A DNA stretch of 64,000 nucleotides from Marsupella aquatica (taxonomy: Eukaryota > Marchantiophyta). Shown one piece after another: positions 1 through 12,079 of this stretch. The number at the start of each line of letters is the position of its first letter. Position 1 is the first letter of the stretch. A program made the translations under genes and the position numbers. The DNA lies in the NCBI GenBank assembly GCA_973895155.1, contig OZ316897.1, positions 17,236,001 to 17,300,000 on the forward strand, given 5' to 3'. Below the pieces are notes generated by a model. It saw only the letters and a list, made by a program, of their open reading frames with translations, ran no database searches and had not been told where the DNA came from.

Positions 1-1211
1 TTGGAGCTTACTTTCCTCAACAAAAGAAATATACTTGAAATAGCTAATGGGGGTTATCCTAGGAGCACAAATTTTGCAATCTGCAACGACTACACAATTT
101 GGTAGATTCACATTGTCTGTATTTATTCACTTCTTGGATGACTTTCGGCCACATCTTCCAAAAGTTTACAATTTCAGTCAACTTTTTTAGCGAATGCACG
201 ACTTGGAACCTTCAGTGTGTCGATGTCTTGACAGGCACTAATAGTTTGTAGCAACCATTCACGCTACAAACAGAAATTCTGCACTTTTAGAAGTTCTTTG
301 AAATATCATCATTTTGAGGGGCAAGAGCTTTGTCAATTATCATTCTCATCAAAATTTGGTTACGGAATTTACCAGCACTAGTTTGTGGGGTCCAGTTTCA
401 CTCGGTCTAACTAAGGGACATTGAACTCAGAACTATGGATGTGAGGCGCTTTGCAAAGCCTAGAACAAATGCAAATAGCAAATATACAACGAGATTCCAG
501 AGTACTTCTAGTTTAGGTTTACCAGGAGCTCTTCGTTACCTTTCTCACTAGTAACCATCTCCACTAGTGACAAAGATACAAATGGTAGAGAACCTTGGTA
601 AGTGTTGAAGAGCTATATGGAGGAAGACCCAGGACGCTGCACAGTACCTCGACTGACAGGATCACGATTTAGAGGGTCTCTGCCGGTCAGCGGTGTCACT
701 GGTCAATTACATGTGGGGCTTTGGACAATCAGCCAAGGAAATCACCAGGCCCTAGTTGAGCGTCAATGGCTAACACTACCTCCAGTCCTACTTGATCGGG
801 AATTCATTCTAGGAGTTCAGAACCATAACAAATTAATCATCAAGAAACGCAGGCACCAGCAATGTGATCCAATCAACAGTCGGCCTATCTCATACCCACT
901 TGACAGCCAATACGCCCACAAGTCTTAGTGGCACAAACGTGCGCTCCCTAAGCTCATAGCTTGTAGGAGCAAAGCATCATCCCTTGTTTTACTCACAAGC
1001 ATTGACTCGACAACTTATTTTGTTAATTTGAAGGATGATCTAAAAAAACGGATCCTCGGGCCTAATTTGCACTCCCTCTTGAAACCAGCTCAGACATTCA
1101 CCAATTTTTCTCGACGTACCGGGAGCGTCAACTCCTTCTCCCCTACACGTGAGAGAACCCAAGATTCATTATGGATTGACAAGACGTGGGCGACAGTGGA
1201 TCTATAGAGTT
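1..1211. other. Non-coding flank downstream of the RlmN-like gene
   Basis: No open frame here looks like a protein. The right end should hold the 3' untranslated region of the radical SAM gene, whose stop codon is at 1214-1212 on the minus strand. I see no convincing RNA gene or repeat. Confidence 0.5.
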
Positions 1212-4200
1212 CTAACTAGCGATCATGGGGACCTCGGAATCCATCATGGCAACCTTTTGAAAGTCATTTCGCAATTGCCCACAAGCTGCATTTGCATCCA
1301 ATCCACGCGTCCGCCTTAGACTAGCTGTCACGTGCTGCTTATTCAGCGTATCCACAAATGCCTTAACCTGTCACGAAAGCAGACCATCAGCAAGGTATGT
1401 GAAGAACTCCAACTGTACTCACAAACTTACGTTGTGAAGTTGGAAAACTATCCAAAACACTTTAGTTCATGACGAAGGTTGATTTGAACTAAAATTCAAA
1501 TTTGGAGGATGCAGACAAAAAGTCGAAATTACAGTAAACATATATAATTACAGGTTTAAATTTCGTGTACCTTGGTAAGCGAATATGAGTTGACTAAAAT
1601 TTCCCAAAACAACCAGATCTTGCTCTAACCAACCATATCGGACGAATCTTTCTACTTAATATCTCTTAAATAATCAAGCAGTGGAGAAATAATGTACAAA
1701 ACGTTCTCATTGCTCGTGGCTGTATATTCTTCTGCAAATGGCTATAGTGAACATGGGCTGCTTTCTTACCTGCGCATTAGTTGGACGCCGAAAAGTCGAA
1801 TCAGCTATTGGGTTGTATGGTATCACATTCACGTGCCTACCAAGTTTCCAGTGATGCAGTAGTCGTGCCAATTCCTCTGCGTGCTCAGGCTGGTCATTTA
1901 CTCCACCTGCACATAAATATATATTTTGTAAGACGTTTCCTGGGGCATGCTTTTCTTATCTTTGGATCTGATCTGAAGGCAGTACCGTCTTTTAAACAAT
2001 ATCTGATACACCTCATAATGAAGTAGGTCCCACGAGCTCGGAGATCCTTGTCTTCATCTAGTTTTACAAGTCTTCACTAGCAAAATTGACCAGTTTGAAA
2101 GAGCTTTTGATGTTGTAAGTTCATTCCCATTATTGTATTTTGTTTTAGTAGTCTGATTGTTAACAAGTTGTATTTCTTAAACTCCTGGATATATCGGGAT
2201 AACAAAGATCAAAGCACAAAACTGGAAGAGTAAGACAAGAAAATGCTTACTTAAAAGGGTGTACTCAATGGAAACACGCCGGCCAGTTTCATGAAAGTAA
2301 TTTCTGCAGTCCATCAACAGTGCCTCCAATGGGTATGCCTTTGCACTGGGCACTATTTGCGTTCGCAATTGCTGATTCGGTGCATGTAAGCTGATAAATT
2401 GTCAACAATAACATGTTACCACATCGTCTGGTAGCAAACTCGAAATGAAGAAATCCAGGAAGATCGTTTCAGTTATTCCTCATACAATAGAATCTGCATT
2501 CGGTTATTCCTAATTCAAATAGATTGTCAGTTGTTGGTAATGAAGGCTTCCAGACGGGTGCGATTCAAAAGCTATACAAAATTGCCCCCTGAATCCCAAC
2601 CTGATTGCCAGATTAGATTGGAGTTTGTGACTCGCAAGCCTAGCAATGGTATTTGGGACACCCACAGTTGAAATTGTCATCATCCTCTGACCTATCGCGA
2701 CGTCCTGTTCAGATTCCACAGATATGCATCAGCAGCAATCCTCTTGAGCGTACAACGACGCCCGCTGGGAAATCAATGTCTTCTATGTGTCAATCCTCTA
2801 CCAACTCTCTGCGATTCATAATTTCCCATACCATACACTCATGGTTCTGCAGGTCACCCAGAAAATAAACATTGCTCATTTACACATTATGCAAGAAATG
2901 TCATTTCAAGGGAAGGAGATCGCCAGACCTGGTTCAATGCTCGAACGGCTGGAAGTAAAGCTGCCAGGTTCATCAAGGGCTCACCCATTCCCATGAAAAC
3001 GACATTACTGACACGAGCTGTAAACAGCTCTTCTATAACAAGGACCTGCACGAGGGTACACACTTTTGTCATTCCAGCTCCGACAGCTGTGCCTAAATTG
3101 AAGCACACGAGCAGAGAGGTCTCAATTGGTTTCTCGTATATCTAGTGCAATATTCATATATTCGTGACCAAGAATCCCAGGACTTGGCCACAACGGCAGC
3201 ATTAGACACTGGACGCAGAAATAACTTGAAACAGAGACTCCATCGAATCACCTGTTCAATTATTTCATGAGGTTTCAGATTCCGAGCAAATCCACCCTTT
3301 CCAGTCGCACAAAACGCGCATTTTAAAGCGCAGCCCACCTTTCAAAAATCACCGGGGCACATGTTAAAACCAGACAGCAAGTTAACAGAAGGTGAGCTCC
3401 GGAACTCAAAGCAAGCAATGCAGTAAGTATTGATGGTACCTGTGAAGAGACACAAGCTGTTAGTCGTTCGATTTTCCCTTCTTCACCAAATACTGGTATC
3501 CCAACAGTCTCCACCAACCTATTATCCTCCAGCCTTAATAAAACCTACAGGGTGGATCCCGAGGGAATGAGCAAGTCAGAATGTGTAAATGACATACATT
3601 CAGAAGTAATCTGCAGACATTTCACCCCAGGTGAGCTCAGCATAGTACTCAGTAGATTTAGTGAACTTAATCACATTCAGATTTTTCTATGCCAAGAGCA
3701 TATTAGTTTAAGAATTCAATCACTCTTCTGCGTCTACCTGACGGAACAGAAATAAGGCAACAGTTAAGACAGCAGATCATTAGAATCGTATGGTCTCCTT
3801 CCACAACCAACTGTTACAAAAGCAGTTACACACCTTAATGGTACCATCAAGTGATCTTGCTATATGATGTATGGGAGCACGACCAACTTGCCATCCTTCA
3901 TTGGTAAGAGCCTCCCTCAATGATTTGGGTACTGATCACAGTCATTGCAAAAACCCGTCCGATAAGTTCTCAGCCGCCGATGGCGTTTCAACCTATCCCC
4001 CTATTTCATCAAGGCAGTTAAGAAATTCTATTGGCTTTGGTGTAAGACAAATTTTGGTCCCTCATCGAAGTGGCCACTCTCCGAAGAGAACAGGTAGGAA
4101 CATTTGCATTTTGTAGCAAATATAGACGAGAGTCAAAACTTTTCCGCATATGACACAAATATGTGAAAGAAACCTTCATCATTAACAGCCAAAAGAAAGT

Positions 4201-5290
4201 CACAATGCACCCGGCCTCAACAGAGGCTCCACTGAATTGTTTAGAAAGCACAAAATGAGATTTGGGCGCATTTAGTCTACCTAGGATGGAACCAGGACAA
4301 CTTACTGTGGTGAAAATCGTCTATATGCTTTGCCTTGGTTTTATATATCAGTTGATGGATTTGTCTCCCACGATATTTTTGCTGTAGGACAGTTACCCCA
4401 CAAAACCCAATATCATGCGTTTCACAAGTTAGAAACCAAGTTAGAGCATGAGAATCCCAAATCTGCCGGAAATGGTATAACTCCCACCAGATATGGTTTG
4501 TTCATCAAATCACTTTCTACATTGGTTCAATTCTCCCTTGCTGAGCGAATTTCTCGTTACTAGCAGCTCAAAGGTTTTAAACCCTAAACCCCTCGGGATC
4601 TTTGAAAAGGCTGCAGACGCCAGTGAGACGGGGCAGAGAATTCCAATTTTGCAGGCACTCATGCCCCATAACGCAGCAATGTGTGAGTTATTCATCAGTC
4701 CTCTACGATATTTCTTTTGCCAGTATTCCTAGAGTAAACGAAATACCTTCCCAAAAATAAAATTGGATCTGAGGAAAGGTACGAACCGCGCCTAACGACA
4801 TACATAACTTTTGAAGATCTTCCTCAGAGCTTCCAATGAGATATCTGTTGGCAGTATTACTTCTATTTTCTACATCCCCCTTCGTTAAAATTTCTCCAGG
4901 AGCAGACGAGGATTGCTCTTCATCCACCACACCGGTAGAACTCCGACTGGAGGATTGAACTACCACAGAAGCGGCACCACCAGCGTCAGCACGCACGGCA
5001 GCTCCGAAATGTCGGCTAGATGATGAGGCAACATCACAGAGAGACTGGCCCCTGCTGCCAATTTTCCGTAGCACCGGTGTTTTGGCCTGCAGCCCAAGTT
5101 GGGAGAACATAGAGACGTGTTGGGCAGAAGCTGCTGAGCTGCCACAGAAAGTAGAGCTACAGCACGAGGAGAACTGCTGCTGCTGCAGCTGCTGCTGTTG
5201 TTGTTGTTGTGGAAGAGCTGTGCTGAAGGATGGCCACGGACCTCCGTTAGAGAGCACTGCTGGCGGAATCCTCAGTGCTAGTGAAGCCAT
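1212..5290 (-). CDS. RlmN/Cfr-family radical SAM RNA methyltransferase, probably plastid-targeted (10 exons)
   Basis: Likely a dual-specificity methyltransferase that makes 2-methyladenosine in rRNA (and tRNA) by radical SAM chemistry, acting in an organelle. Exons on the minus strand: 5290-4787, 4381-4306, 3931-3834, 3544-3440, 3338-3252, 3045-2929, 2704-2601, 2390-2251, 1906-1770 and 1367-1212. Together they give 1,524 nt, exactly 508 codons (507 aa). Residues 1 to about 130 are Ser/Ala/Gln-rich with a poly-Gln run and look like a transit peptide. Cys264, Cys268 and Cys271 form CxxxCxxC. Cys257 and Cys485 (in AACGQL) match the two catalytic cysteines of RlmN. Other family blocks are [17 protein letters not shown] and VIPYNP. 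The layout resembles Arabidopsis AT2G39670 (recalled, not searched). The first donor (GTTCGT) is not ideal but is required by frame and homology. The start is the first ATG before the transit-like region. Confidence 0.9.
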
Positions 5291-5540
5291 TTCTATTTCT
5301 CAGCTCGAAAGACAAGGCCAGGCATGGATCGAGCTTAGCACATGTTTGCAGATTTTGAGACCCGATGTACCCACAAAGGAGAGAGGATGTCTCAGGTCGA
5401 GCAAAGAGGCTACAGTAGGAGTGGGGGCAGCTTAGGACATTTTTGTTTGTAGATTGGGCAAGACAATAATATGCACACCCACAAAGGAGGGAGGGTTATC
5501 CTCACGGGAGATTTGGAGGGTTGGGTTTTTGCCTCGCACC

Positions 5541-7240
5541 CTTTGTGGGGGTTTGGCCACTCTTGTGGTAGGACCTCTTTGTGGAAGTGGAAGCTCGGAT
5601 ATACACAAACCTCTAACATTGCTGTTCGTATGAACAGAGTATTATCTTCACTTGCCCAAATACAAGGTAACTTCCTCTTTGTGAGACTACTCTAGATATT
5701 AATTATTTTGGTTTACCGAAGCAAATAGATATCTTATATATAAAGCCAGAAGGGAAGGCCCCACCATAATATATGTGCATAGAAAGGAGTATGTTATGAT
5801 ATGCATGATTGTTAGAATGATGGGGCCCAGGCATGATGGGGTTTTTTTCATTTCATTAACCTTCAAAGAATGGGAATAGTAAATATCTTTTGTTGACACT
5901 TTTATTGTCCTCTCCTCTATTCACGTTCAAACAACGGGTAGTTAGGGCTAATAGATATAGACAATAGAAGTAGGTAGGGTTGTGTCTAAACCCACAGTTT
6001 GTGGGGGTTTGGACATTTTTGTGGTAGGGTCACTTTTTTGAAGTGGAAGCCCGGATATGAACAAACTTTTAACATTACTATTTGTGTGGACAAAGTGTTA
6101 TCTTCACTTGTGAGTAGGGAGGGGCATGGGGAGTCCTTTTGTGAGACTCCCCGTGCCCCTCCCTACTCACAAGCATACTCTACATATCAATTTTTTCTGT
6201 TACCAGAGCAATTATGGCCTGTGCCTTCACTCCATGGAGTACTTACAAATTCTATGCTATGGTCACCATTTATCATAATTATAGATGTAGGTAGCCTCAA
6301 TACCACAGTTTGTTGGGTTTGGTCAACTTTGTGGTAGGACAACTTTTTGGAAGTAGAAGCTCAGATAGTCACATTGTTACTAGGATCATGGCCTTGGAAG
6401 CATAAGATTGACTAGACACGTATGTTTGACATTGCTATGTGATGGACACCGGGGATGGACACTGATTATCTTCACAAAGGGACTTGTAGGGTAGAGCAAT
6501 TCGACAGTTTTGGGTGTTTGGCTACTTTTGTGGTAGCATCTGTTTTTGGAAGTAGCTTGGATACACACAAATTAACCTTTGACATTGCTAGTGACATGGA
6601 CACTATCTTCACTAGCCAGAATACCCATGCATGTGCACAAGAAGGGTTTCACTTACATGACATGGACACAAGATTATCTTCACTAGCCAGACCCATGCCT
6701 GTTCCTACTCACAAGCATAGCCCAGATATCATTTTTTTATGTTAGCATAGCCCAAATACCATTTTCTTTTTAGCATAGCAAATGACTGCCTATGGCTTCA
6801 CTCTGTGGAGTACTCATGAATGGCAGACTTCAATGTGAATTATGGTATAGATGAAAGATTTGCAGGTAGAGTTTTGTCCTGATTTCCTGTCGTGGGAGTG
6901 TGGCCACTTTTGTAGGACCTCATTTTGGAAGCAGAACCTTGGATACACAGAAAAGTTTGCCCTTGCTACTCAGATAGATACAGGATTATCTTCACGAGAG
7001 ATTTGTGCTGCAGAGTTTTGTCTCAAATGTAAAGTTGTGGGGGTTTGGCCATTTTTGTGGTAGGACCTCTTTCTATAAGAGAAGATCAGGGATACACAAA
7101 ATATTTGAAATTTCTACTCTGATGACATAGGATTTGCAGGTTAGAGCTTTGCCTCAATGCAAGCGTTTGTGAGGATTGGGCACTTTTTGGTTGAACATAT
7201 TTTTGGGAAGTGGAAGCTCAAAGATGCACAAACTCTTGAC
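5541..7240 (+). repeat. Decayed array of about seven related units
   Basis: A segment of about 70 bp recurs near 5541, 5997, 6308, 6500, 6885, 7032 and 7165. Each copy has a GTGGGGGTTTGG-like head, TTTGTGGTAGGACCTC, then TGGAAGTGGAAGCTCGGATA and an ACACAAA-like tail. It is usually followed 40-60 bp later by ATTATCTTCAC. Spacing is irregular (133 to 456 bp) and copies differ at many sites, so this is an old array, not a fresh satellite. All units point the same way. No coding potential is apparent. Confidence 0.7.
6107..6173. repeat. Near-perfect inverted repeat, 29-bp arms and 9-nt loop
   Basis: The left arm 6107-6135 begins CTTGTGAGTAGGGAGGGG. The right arm 6145-6173 is its reverse complement with one mismatch (A versus G). 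The loop is nine bases. The structure sits inside the decayed 5.5-7.2 kb array, right after one repeat unit. It could be a small fold-back element, an RNA hairpin precursor or a replication-born palindrome. Confidence 0.85.
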
Positions 7241-8039
7241 CGGGCTCTTGACATTGCTATTTGGATGAACATAGACACTTTACGGTGTCATAGTGCTTCC
7301 AGTACCTTCTAGTGTCCCATCTTGTGTCGTAGAAGTGTAAGAGTCGTATACACAGTACCCACTGCAACTAAGGGAATTCAACTCCTGCAGTTGAATGAGA
7401 GTCCAGACCACACCATCAATTTCATTGGGACAAAGGGAGTAGTTCTATGATGATCAACGAATGGTGATTGGTAAGTTTAATTTATGTATAGGGTAATGGT
7501 CTCGAGATGGACCATTACCATGCATAAAGGTCAACAGTATGTCTGATCCGTGTATGCAGGGAGGCAACAACTGTCATAGCCCACCACTGACTACCTTAAT
7601 GTATGCTCAAAGGAGCATGAGGGTGGTGAGGTTCCAGCTCCTTACCTTTCCCCACCATCCGAACCTGAAGAGACAAGGCTTTACTAATAACTCCTCATTG
7701 ACTGGTAATCGACCTTCTTGTGGGCGATCTCAATGGTTACGATTTCGATGCTGAATGTTTTCCCTCAGAAAACACCTCATACTGGGTCTGCTATGCAACT
7801 TTCCTGATGCCATGCTGAAAATTTCGCTCCCAACGTTTAACCTCATACAGATGTTGACGAGGCTTCTCTAACTCCAACACCACTCACTGAAGGAGATCTA
7901 GCGCCATGAAGCATCCATAGGACAGAGGATGGATAAAAATTGGCCTTCTTCGCTAAGAAAATTGTACAAATATGCGGAACTATGATCTTAGTATTCACAC
8001 TCTTTCGATATCAAAATCATAAACCACCGCCTCCCACAT

Positions 8040-8480
8040 CTGCCGAGAAGGTGTCATTACCGGTAACCTACCTTTCTACTATGTTAACTGTGCGCTCAAG
8101 CCTTTGCTCGCAAGCCAAAGCCTCCTGCATAAGATGAGTAGTGAGATTAAAGGAACTCCTAATCTATACAAGAATTGCAAAATCGTTTCCGGAAGGGGGA
8201 CATAACCTACCTATCTACTATGCTTACTGTGCGCTCAAGCCTTTGCTCGCAAGCCAAAGCCTCCTGCATAAGATGAGTAGTGAGATTAAAGAAACTCCTA
8301 TCTATACCAGAATTGCAAAATCCTTTCCGGAAGGGGGCCATAACCTACCTATCCTATGTTTGAATGTGCGCTCAAGCCTTTGCTCGCAAGCCCAAGCCTC
8401 CTACATAGGTTGGGTAACGAGATTAAAGGAACTCCTAATCTATACAAGATTTGCAAAATCCTTTCCGCAAGGGGGCCATC
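8040..8480 (+). repeat. Tandem repeat, period about 137-139 bp, three copies
   Basis: The block TGTGCGCTCAAGCCTTTGCT occurs at 8089, 8228 and 8365, followed each time by GCAAGCC(A/C)AAGCCTCCT and then a shared GAGATTAAAG(G/A)AACTCCTA block. Similarity between copies is high, so this is a fairly recent triplication. It lies beyond the 3' end of the F-box gene and makes a spurious 195-aa open frame. Confidence 0.85.
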
Positions 8481-8795
8481 CATGCAGGACAGAGCTGACA
8501 ATTGAGATTTCACTTTTTAGACCGCGACCCTGGATATACCACCTCCCTGTGACACAAAAGTCCAAGATATATGATAACATGAACAAAACTGAACACTTCC
8601 TAGCAGAAATACTCACAGACAAAACATACATCATAACATTCATCGGTACTGCTTTTGATCAGCTGATCGCACTGTTGATACCTCAAAGACAGTCTTTCAA
8701 AGACCTACGGGCAAGTTTTGGGAAATGAGATGAAAAGCAGATAGCAAAATAGATATATTGCGCAAATGAAAAGACAATTGTCATCGTATATGCAC

Positions 8796-11388
8796 CTCAA
8801 TGCTGCATCCAACTCTTTCTCATCCTCACAATTGTAACCAAGTAGATATGCCCGCCCTGCAAACAGATATTGTAAAGATGTAACGAAAATTAGAAGGCTC
8901 GATTCTGAACAAGGGCAACGTCTACAAATTTACCATTTGTACACTAACCAATGAAAATAAACGCAATGATTCCAAATGACGAAATCCGGGGAACACAAAC
9001 GCCTCACATTAATCTAGAAGGCAAAAGTGGTTCATTTACCAAGTCTGCCGGCATTCATGTAAGTTTCACCCTCTTCTGCAGCTGCAATACTCTCAGCCTG
9101 CTGACGCGACTACAGTTCCAGACAAGAACCCCATCAGATCATTTGTAATAAAAAAACTGGCAAAAAACAAACCGAATCAAGGCATGCACTTAGCCTAAAC
9201 TACGGAGAGCACCTGCAAGACATAACTCACCGGTGTTGATTCATCTTCATCATCTCCATCCAGCCAACGGTCAAAGCAGCGACCAGAAACTGTGCATACA
9301 AGAAGTTCATTTGAAGGGTCCAAAATAGTCTCCCTGCAAGTATCATCACACACTGCGGAAAAGACATGGCAGGAGAGGCATAGTTAGCTTCTACAATTCA
9401 TGTCATCTTGGCTTCACCACAAATGATCACATATATAGAGACGATTGTATACAAAGAATACCAGCTCTTCTTGGGGGTCTCCTGTACCATCCCATCATAC
9501 CAAATGCCACCCTAGAATAACAACCACAAAGAATATCTACACTTGAATGGACTCAACCCTCGTTTCCATAGTATCAGCAGGTCATACAAGCATACCATGA
9601 GCACGTCCAGTCTTCTCACAGAGAAATATATCTCCAATCTGATTGTATGAACATGTTCGGCCTGAACACGAGTGATGACCGAGATACACGTCAGGCAGCT
9701 TGTGGTTTCGGCGCCATTCCGTTATGTGGTCAGCAACTGTCATGTCAATTACGACAAGATCATCACGTACCTGCAAACCAAGAATTCCAAAGACCGTTAT
9801 CTGACATGATTCCAAGAACCCTTGTAGAAGATCCGTAATGTCTTCCATTTCATGTAAGATTCAAAATTGGGAGATCTCCAATTGAGTCAACTCTGCTGGA
9901 TACGGGTAAAATTGGGAGATCTCCAATACAGTCAACTCTGCTGGATACGGCTAATCGGAATAATTACTTGGGAAGGTGCTGGCGTTTGACTGCGCTTTGC
10001 AGCTTGCATTTGAACGTAGTATTCGCGAAACTCGTCCGGTGTATTGCGGACAAAATCTGTCATATCTGCCTTGTCTCGCTGCATGGAAACAAAAAGTTTA
10101 ACTTACTATTGGTATACCCTGAACTTGGAGGAAAAGATTTATTCATTCCTTGTGGTAAGGACTTCAGCTGAATATTCACAGAGTCCTGTGAATATTCATA
10201 ATCAAGTACCCAAACAGCTGAATATTCACACAGTTGCGTCCAAGGGATCCTATAATTCACAGGCATCTAGTCCACTGAACTAGGAAAGGAGTACCAAAAA
10301 ACAGAGGACAGCCGAAATATCTGCCGATTCCACATCGATATTCAAAATCAATAATAGTTTAAGACACGCACGGAGCTCTTCTATACCTCAAAGTAGAGTT
10401 GCTTCCAGGCACAACCCCGTAGCTTGCCCTTTCGGTCAGCTTGTGCCGGAGGCCCCCAACGAAGGCAGTATCTGTCAATCACAGACGACATTCATTTCAT
10501 TCCGCCACGATTTCATAGTAGTATTCCTCGTCTTCACACCAAACATGTAAACTTTGCCCTTCACCACACTACAACTTCACAACTACTTTCTTGGACTGCG
10601 AGGACAAAAACTTTGAACCAGAGAGATGACCACAAGCAACTTACAGCCTGCGCCAAAGGCTCTCATCTGAAGTGGCTACCCTGAGAAACTTGCAGACACC
10701 CGCACACATCGAAAGATCCTGCGCAGAATGTTAAAGGACAACAGTAAGGACGCCATTTTCTCTTGTAGAAGGAAATATCCAAAACCCCTTCTTTTGAAAT
10801 CACACTAAATCTGGAACCTTATATATTATTTACGAGATAGGACCAATGCCATAATAACAACTACAAACACTGGCCAAAATTTCAACCTTAGTTTTAGCTT
10901 CATTATCACACTGAAGTGGTGCAACTGGAGACTGAATTCAAGGAAACTCTGTGCCTGCTCTCAGTATAGTAGCTATTGAAAACTTTGGAGAGTAAACTAA
11001 ATCCACCAATTTGATATTCAGCCTTTCAAGCAACAATTTTCGAGGACAAGATGAAATCACAATATTTCATACCTCTGAAGAAAGAAACTTGAGAATGTTG
11101 GGGAAAAGCTCCGGCGGAATCTTGCCAAAATTTCCAGTGTAGATAGGATGCTCCCCTGCTTCGTCCAGGCACTTTCTCACAACACGACTTCCTTTCCCTC
11201 GTGACTCGTTTTGGTTCCTATACAACAGTGACAGAAAAAATAGTACACAAGAGATCACCATGCGAACGAAAATATATATAATTACCATACGCAAGAGGTC
11301 AAGAAACATCATTCACTATGGTGAAACGACGTGAATTCGGGTAATCATCTTACCCTGCCATATCCTTTGCCAACCGTTGGATAGGCAT
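8796..11388 (-). CDS. F-box protein, SKIP31-like (9 exons traced; last codons unresolved)
   Basis: Probably the substrate-recognition subunit of an SCF (SKP1-cullin-F-box) ubiquitin ligase. Minus-strand coding exons: 11388-11354, 11217-11073, 10718-10645, 10471-10387, 10078-9968, 9770-9596, 9352-9231, 9109-9040 and 8856-8796. All phases agree. The F-box starts near residue 43 (IPPELFPNILKFLSSE) and runs to DESLWRRLY. The C-terminal half has the SKIP31 signature: DVYLGHHSCSG, CSYNQIGDIFLCEKTGRAH, then CDDTCRE and LLVCTVSGRCFDRW, a Cys/His-rich region that may bind metal. The start MPIQRLAKDM is chosen by splice phase, because upstream frames are stopped. An acceptor at about 11472 suggests a 5'-UTR intron. 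Arabidopsis SKIP31 is recalled to end LRFC; here the frame reaches LR at a possible donor (GTGCAT, 8795) and I found no convincing final exon. Reading through would add about 60 residues. Confidence 0.87.
9863..9951. repeat. Two-copy 45-bp tandem repeat in an F-box gene intron
   Basis: The block AAAATTGGGAGATCTCCAAT followed by CAGTCAACTCTGCTGGATACGG-like sequence occurs at 9863 and again at 9908, with few differences. It lies in the intron between the fifth and sixth coding exons (9967-9771) of the SKIP31-like gene. Confidence 0.85.
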
Positions 11389-12079
11389 TGTTGGGAGCCT
11401 TTACATGAGAAGTACAACTAGTGCGCTTTATTGTCTTTGTTAAATAGTCGAGTCTGGAATAAACAGAACATGGAATCATTAACAGGATCAAAATTTGACT
11501 CGGACGAACAAAGGCAACAATTTAGGAAGAACAAGCAAGCGCCACGGAAAGCCTGATATCAACACGAGGCATTTGGGACACTAAGCACAGATAGAGGAAA
11601 TGGGAGACAACCAGTGGCGAAAATATATGTATACTTGGAAACATGAAAACGCACTCAAAGCTGTCAGTCAAAAGTTCAACTGAATCTTTAGTCCTGGCAC
11701 AAGGTGTCAAGAATGTGGGGAATGTAGTGCCAAGGTAAATGACCAGAGCATTGGAAATGATTAAACTGCTGAAAAATAAACTTTGCAAGAGGATCACGTC
11801 AGTTCTTCCTAGATTGTGACTACCGTGGCACGAAAATAAAACAGAGAATAATTGAATCTTTGTGGCACGGAAGCTCAAGCTCCTTGTCAAGAGACGAGCA
11901 ATAGAAAGATAAATACACGGCCGGAAACAATTGCAAAGTGATCGGCACCACAAGATAAGGCTATCGTCAACCAGCTCCAAGATAAACTGTACTAATACTC
12001 TGTGCCCCCTCTAGAAAACATTATCTAGCCCAGGACGCACAGAGCTAGAGAGCAGACAGTGTAAGTTTATTTCTTTTGA

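Larger units (their letters stand above)
5291..8795. other. Repeat-rich intergenic stretch between two minus-strand genes
   Basis: The promoter of the RlmN-like gene should lie at the left edge. The rest is dominated by a decayed dispersed array (about 5541-7240), a strong hairpin (6107-6173) and a 137-139 bp tandem triplication (about 8040-8480). The short open frames inside follow these repeats and have no protein-like features. Confidence 0.55.

Noticed and set aside
8141-8728. 195-codon frame over the tandem triplication
   Set aside because: The period (137-139 bp) is not kept in frame by design and the product only mirrors the DNA repeat; no domain.
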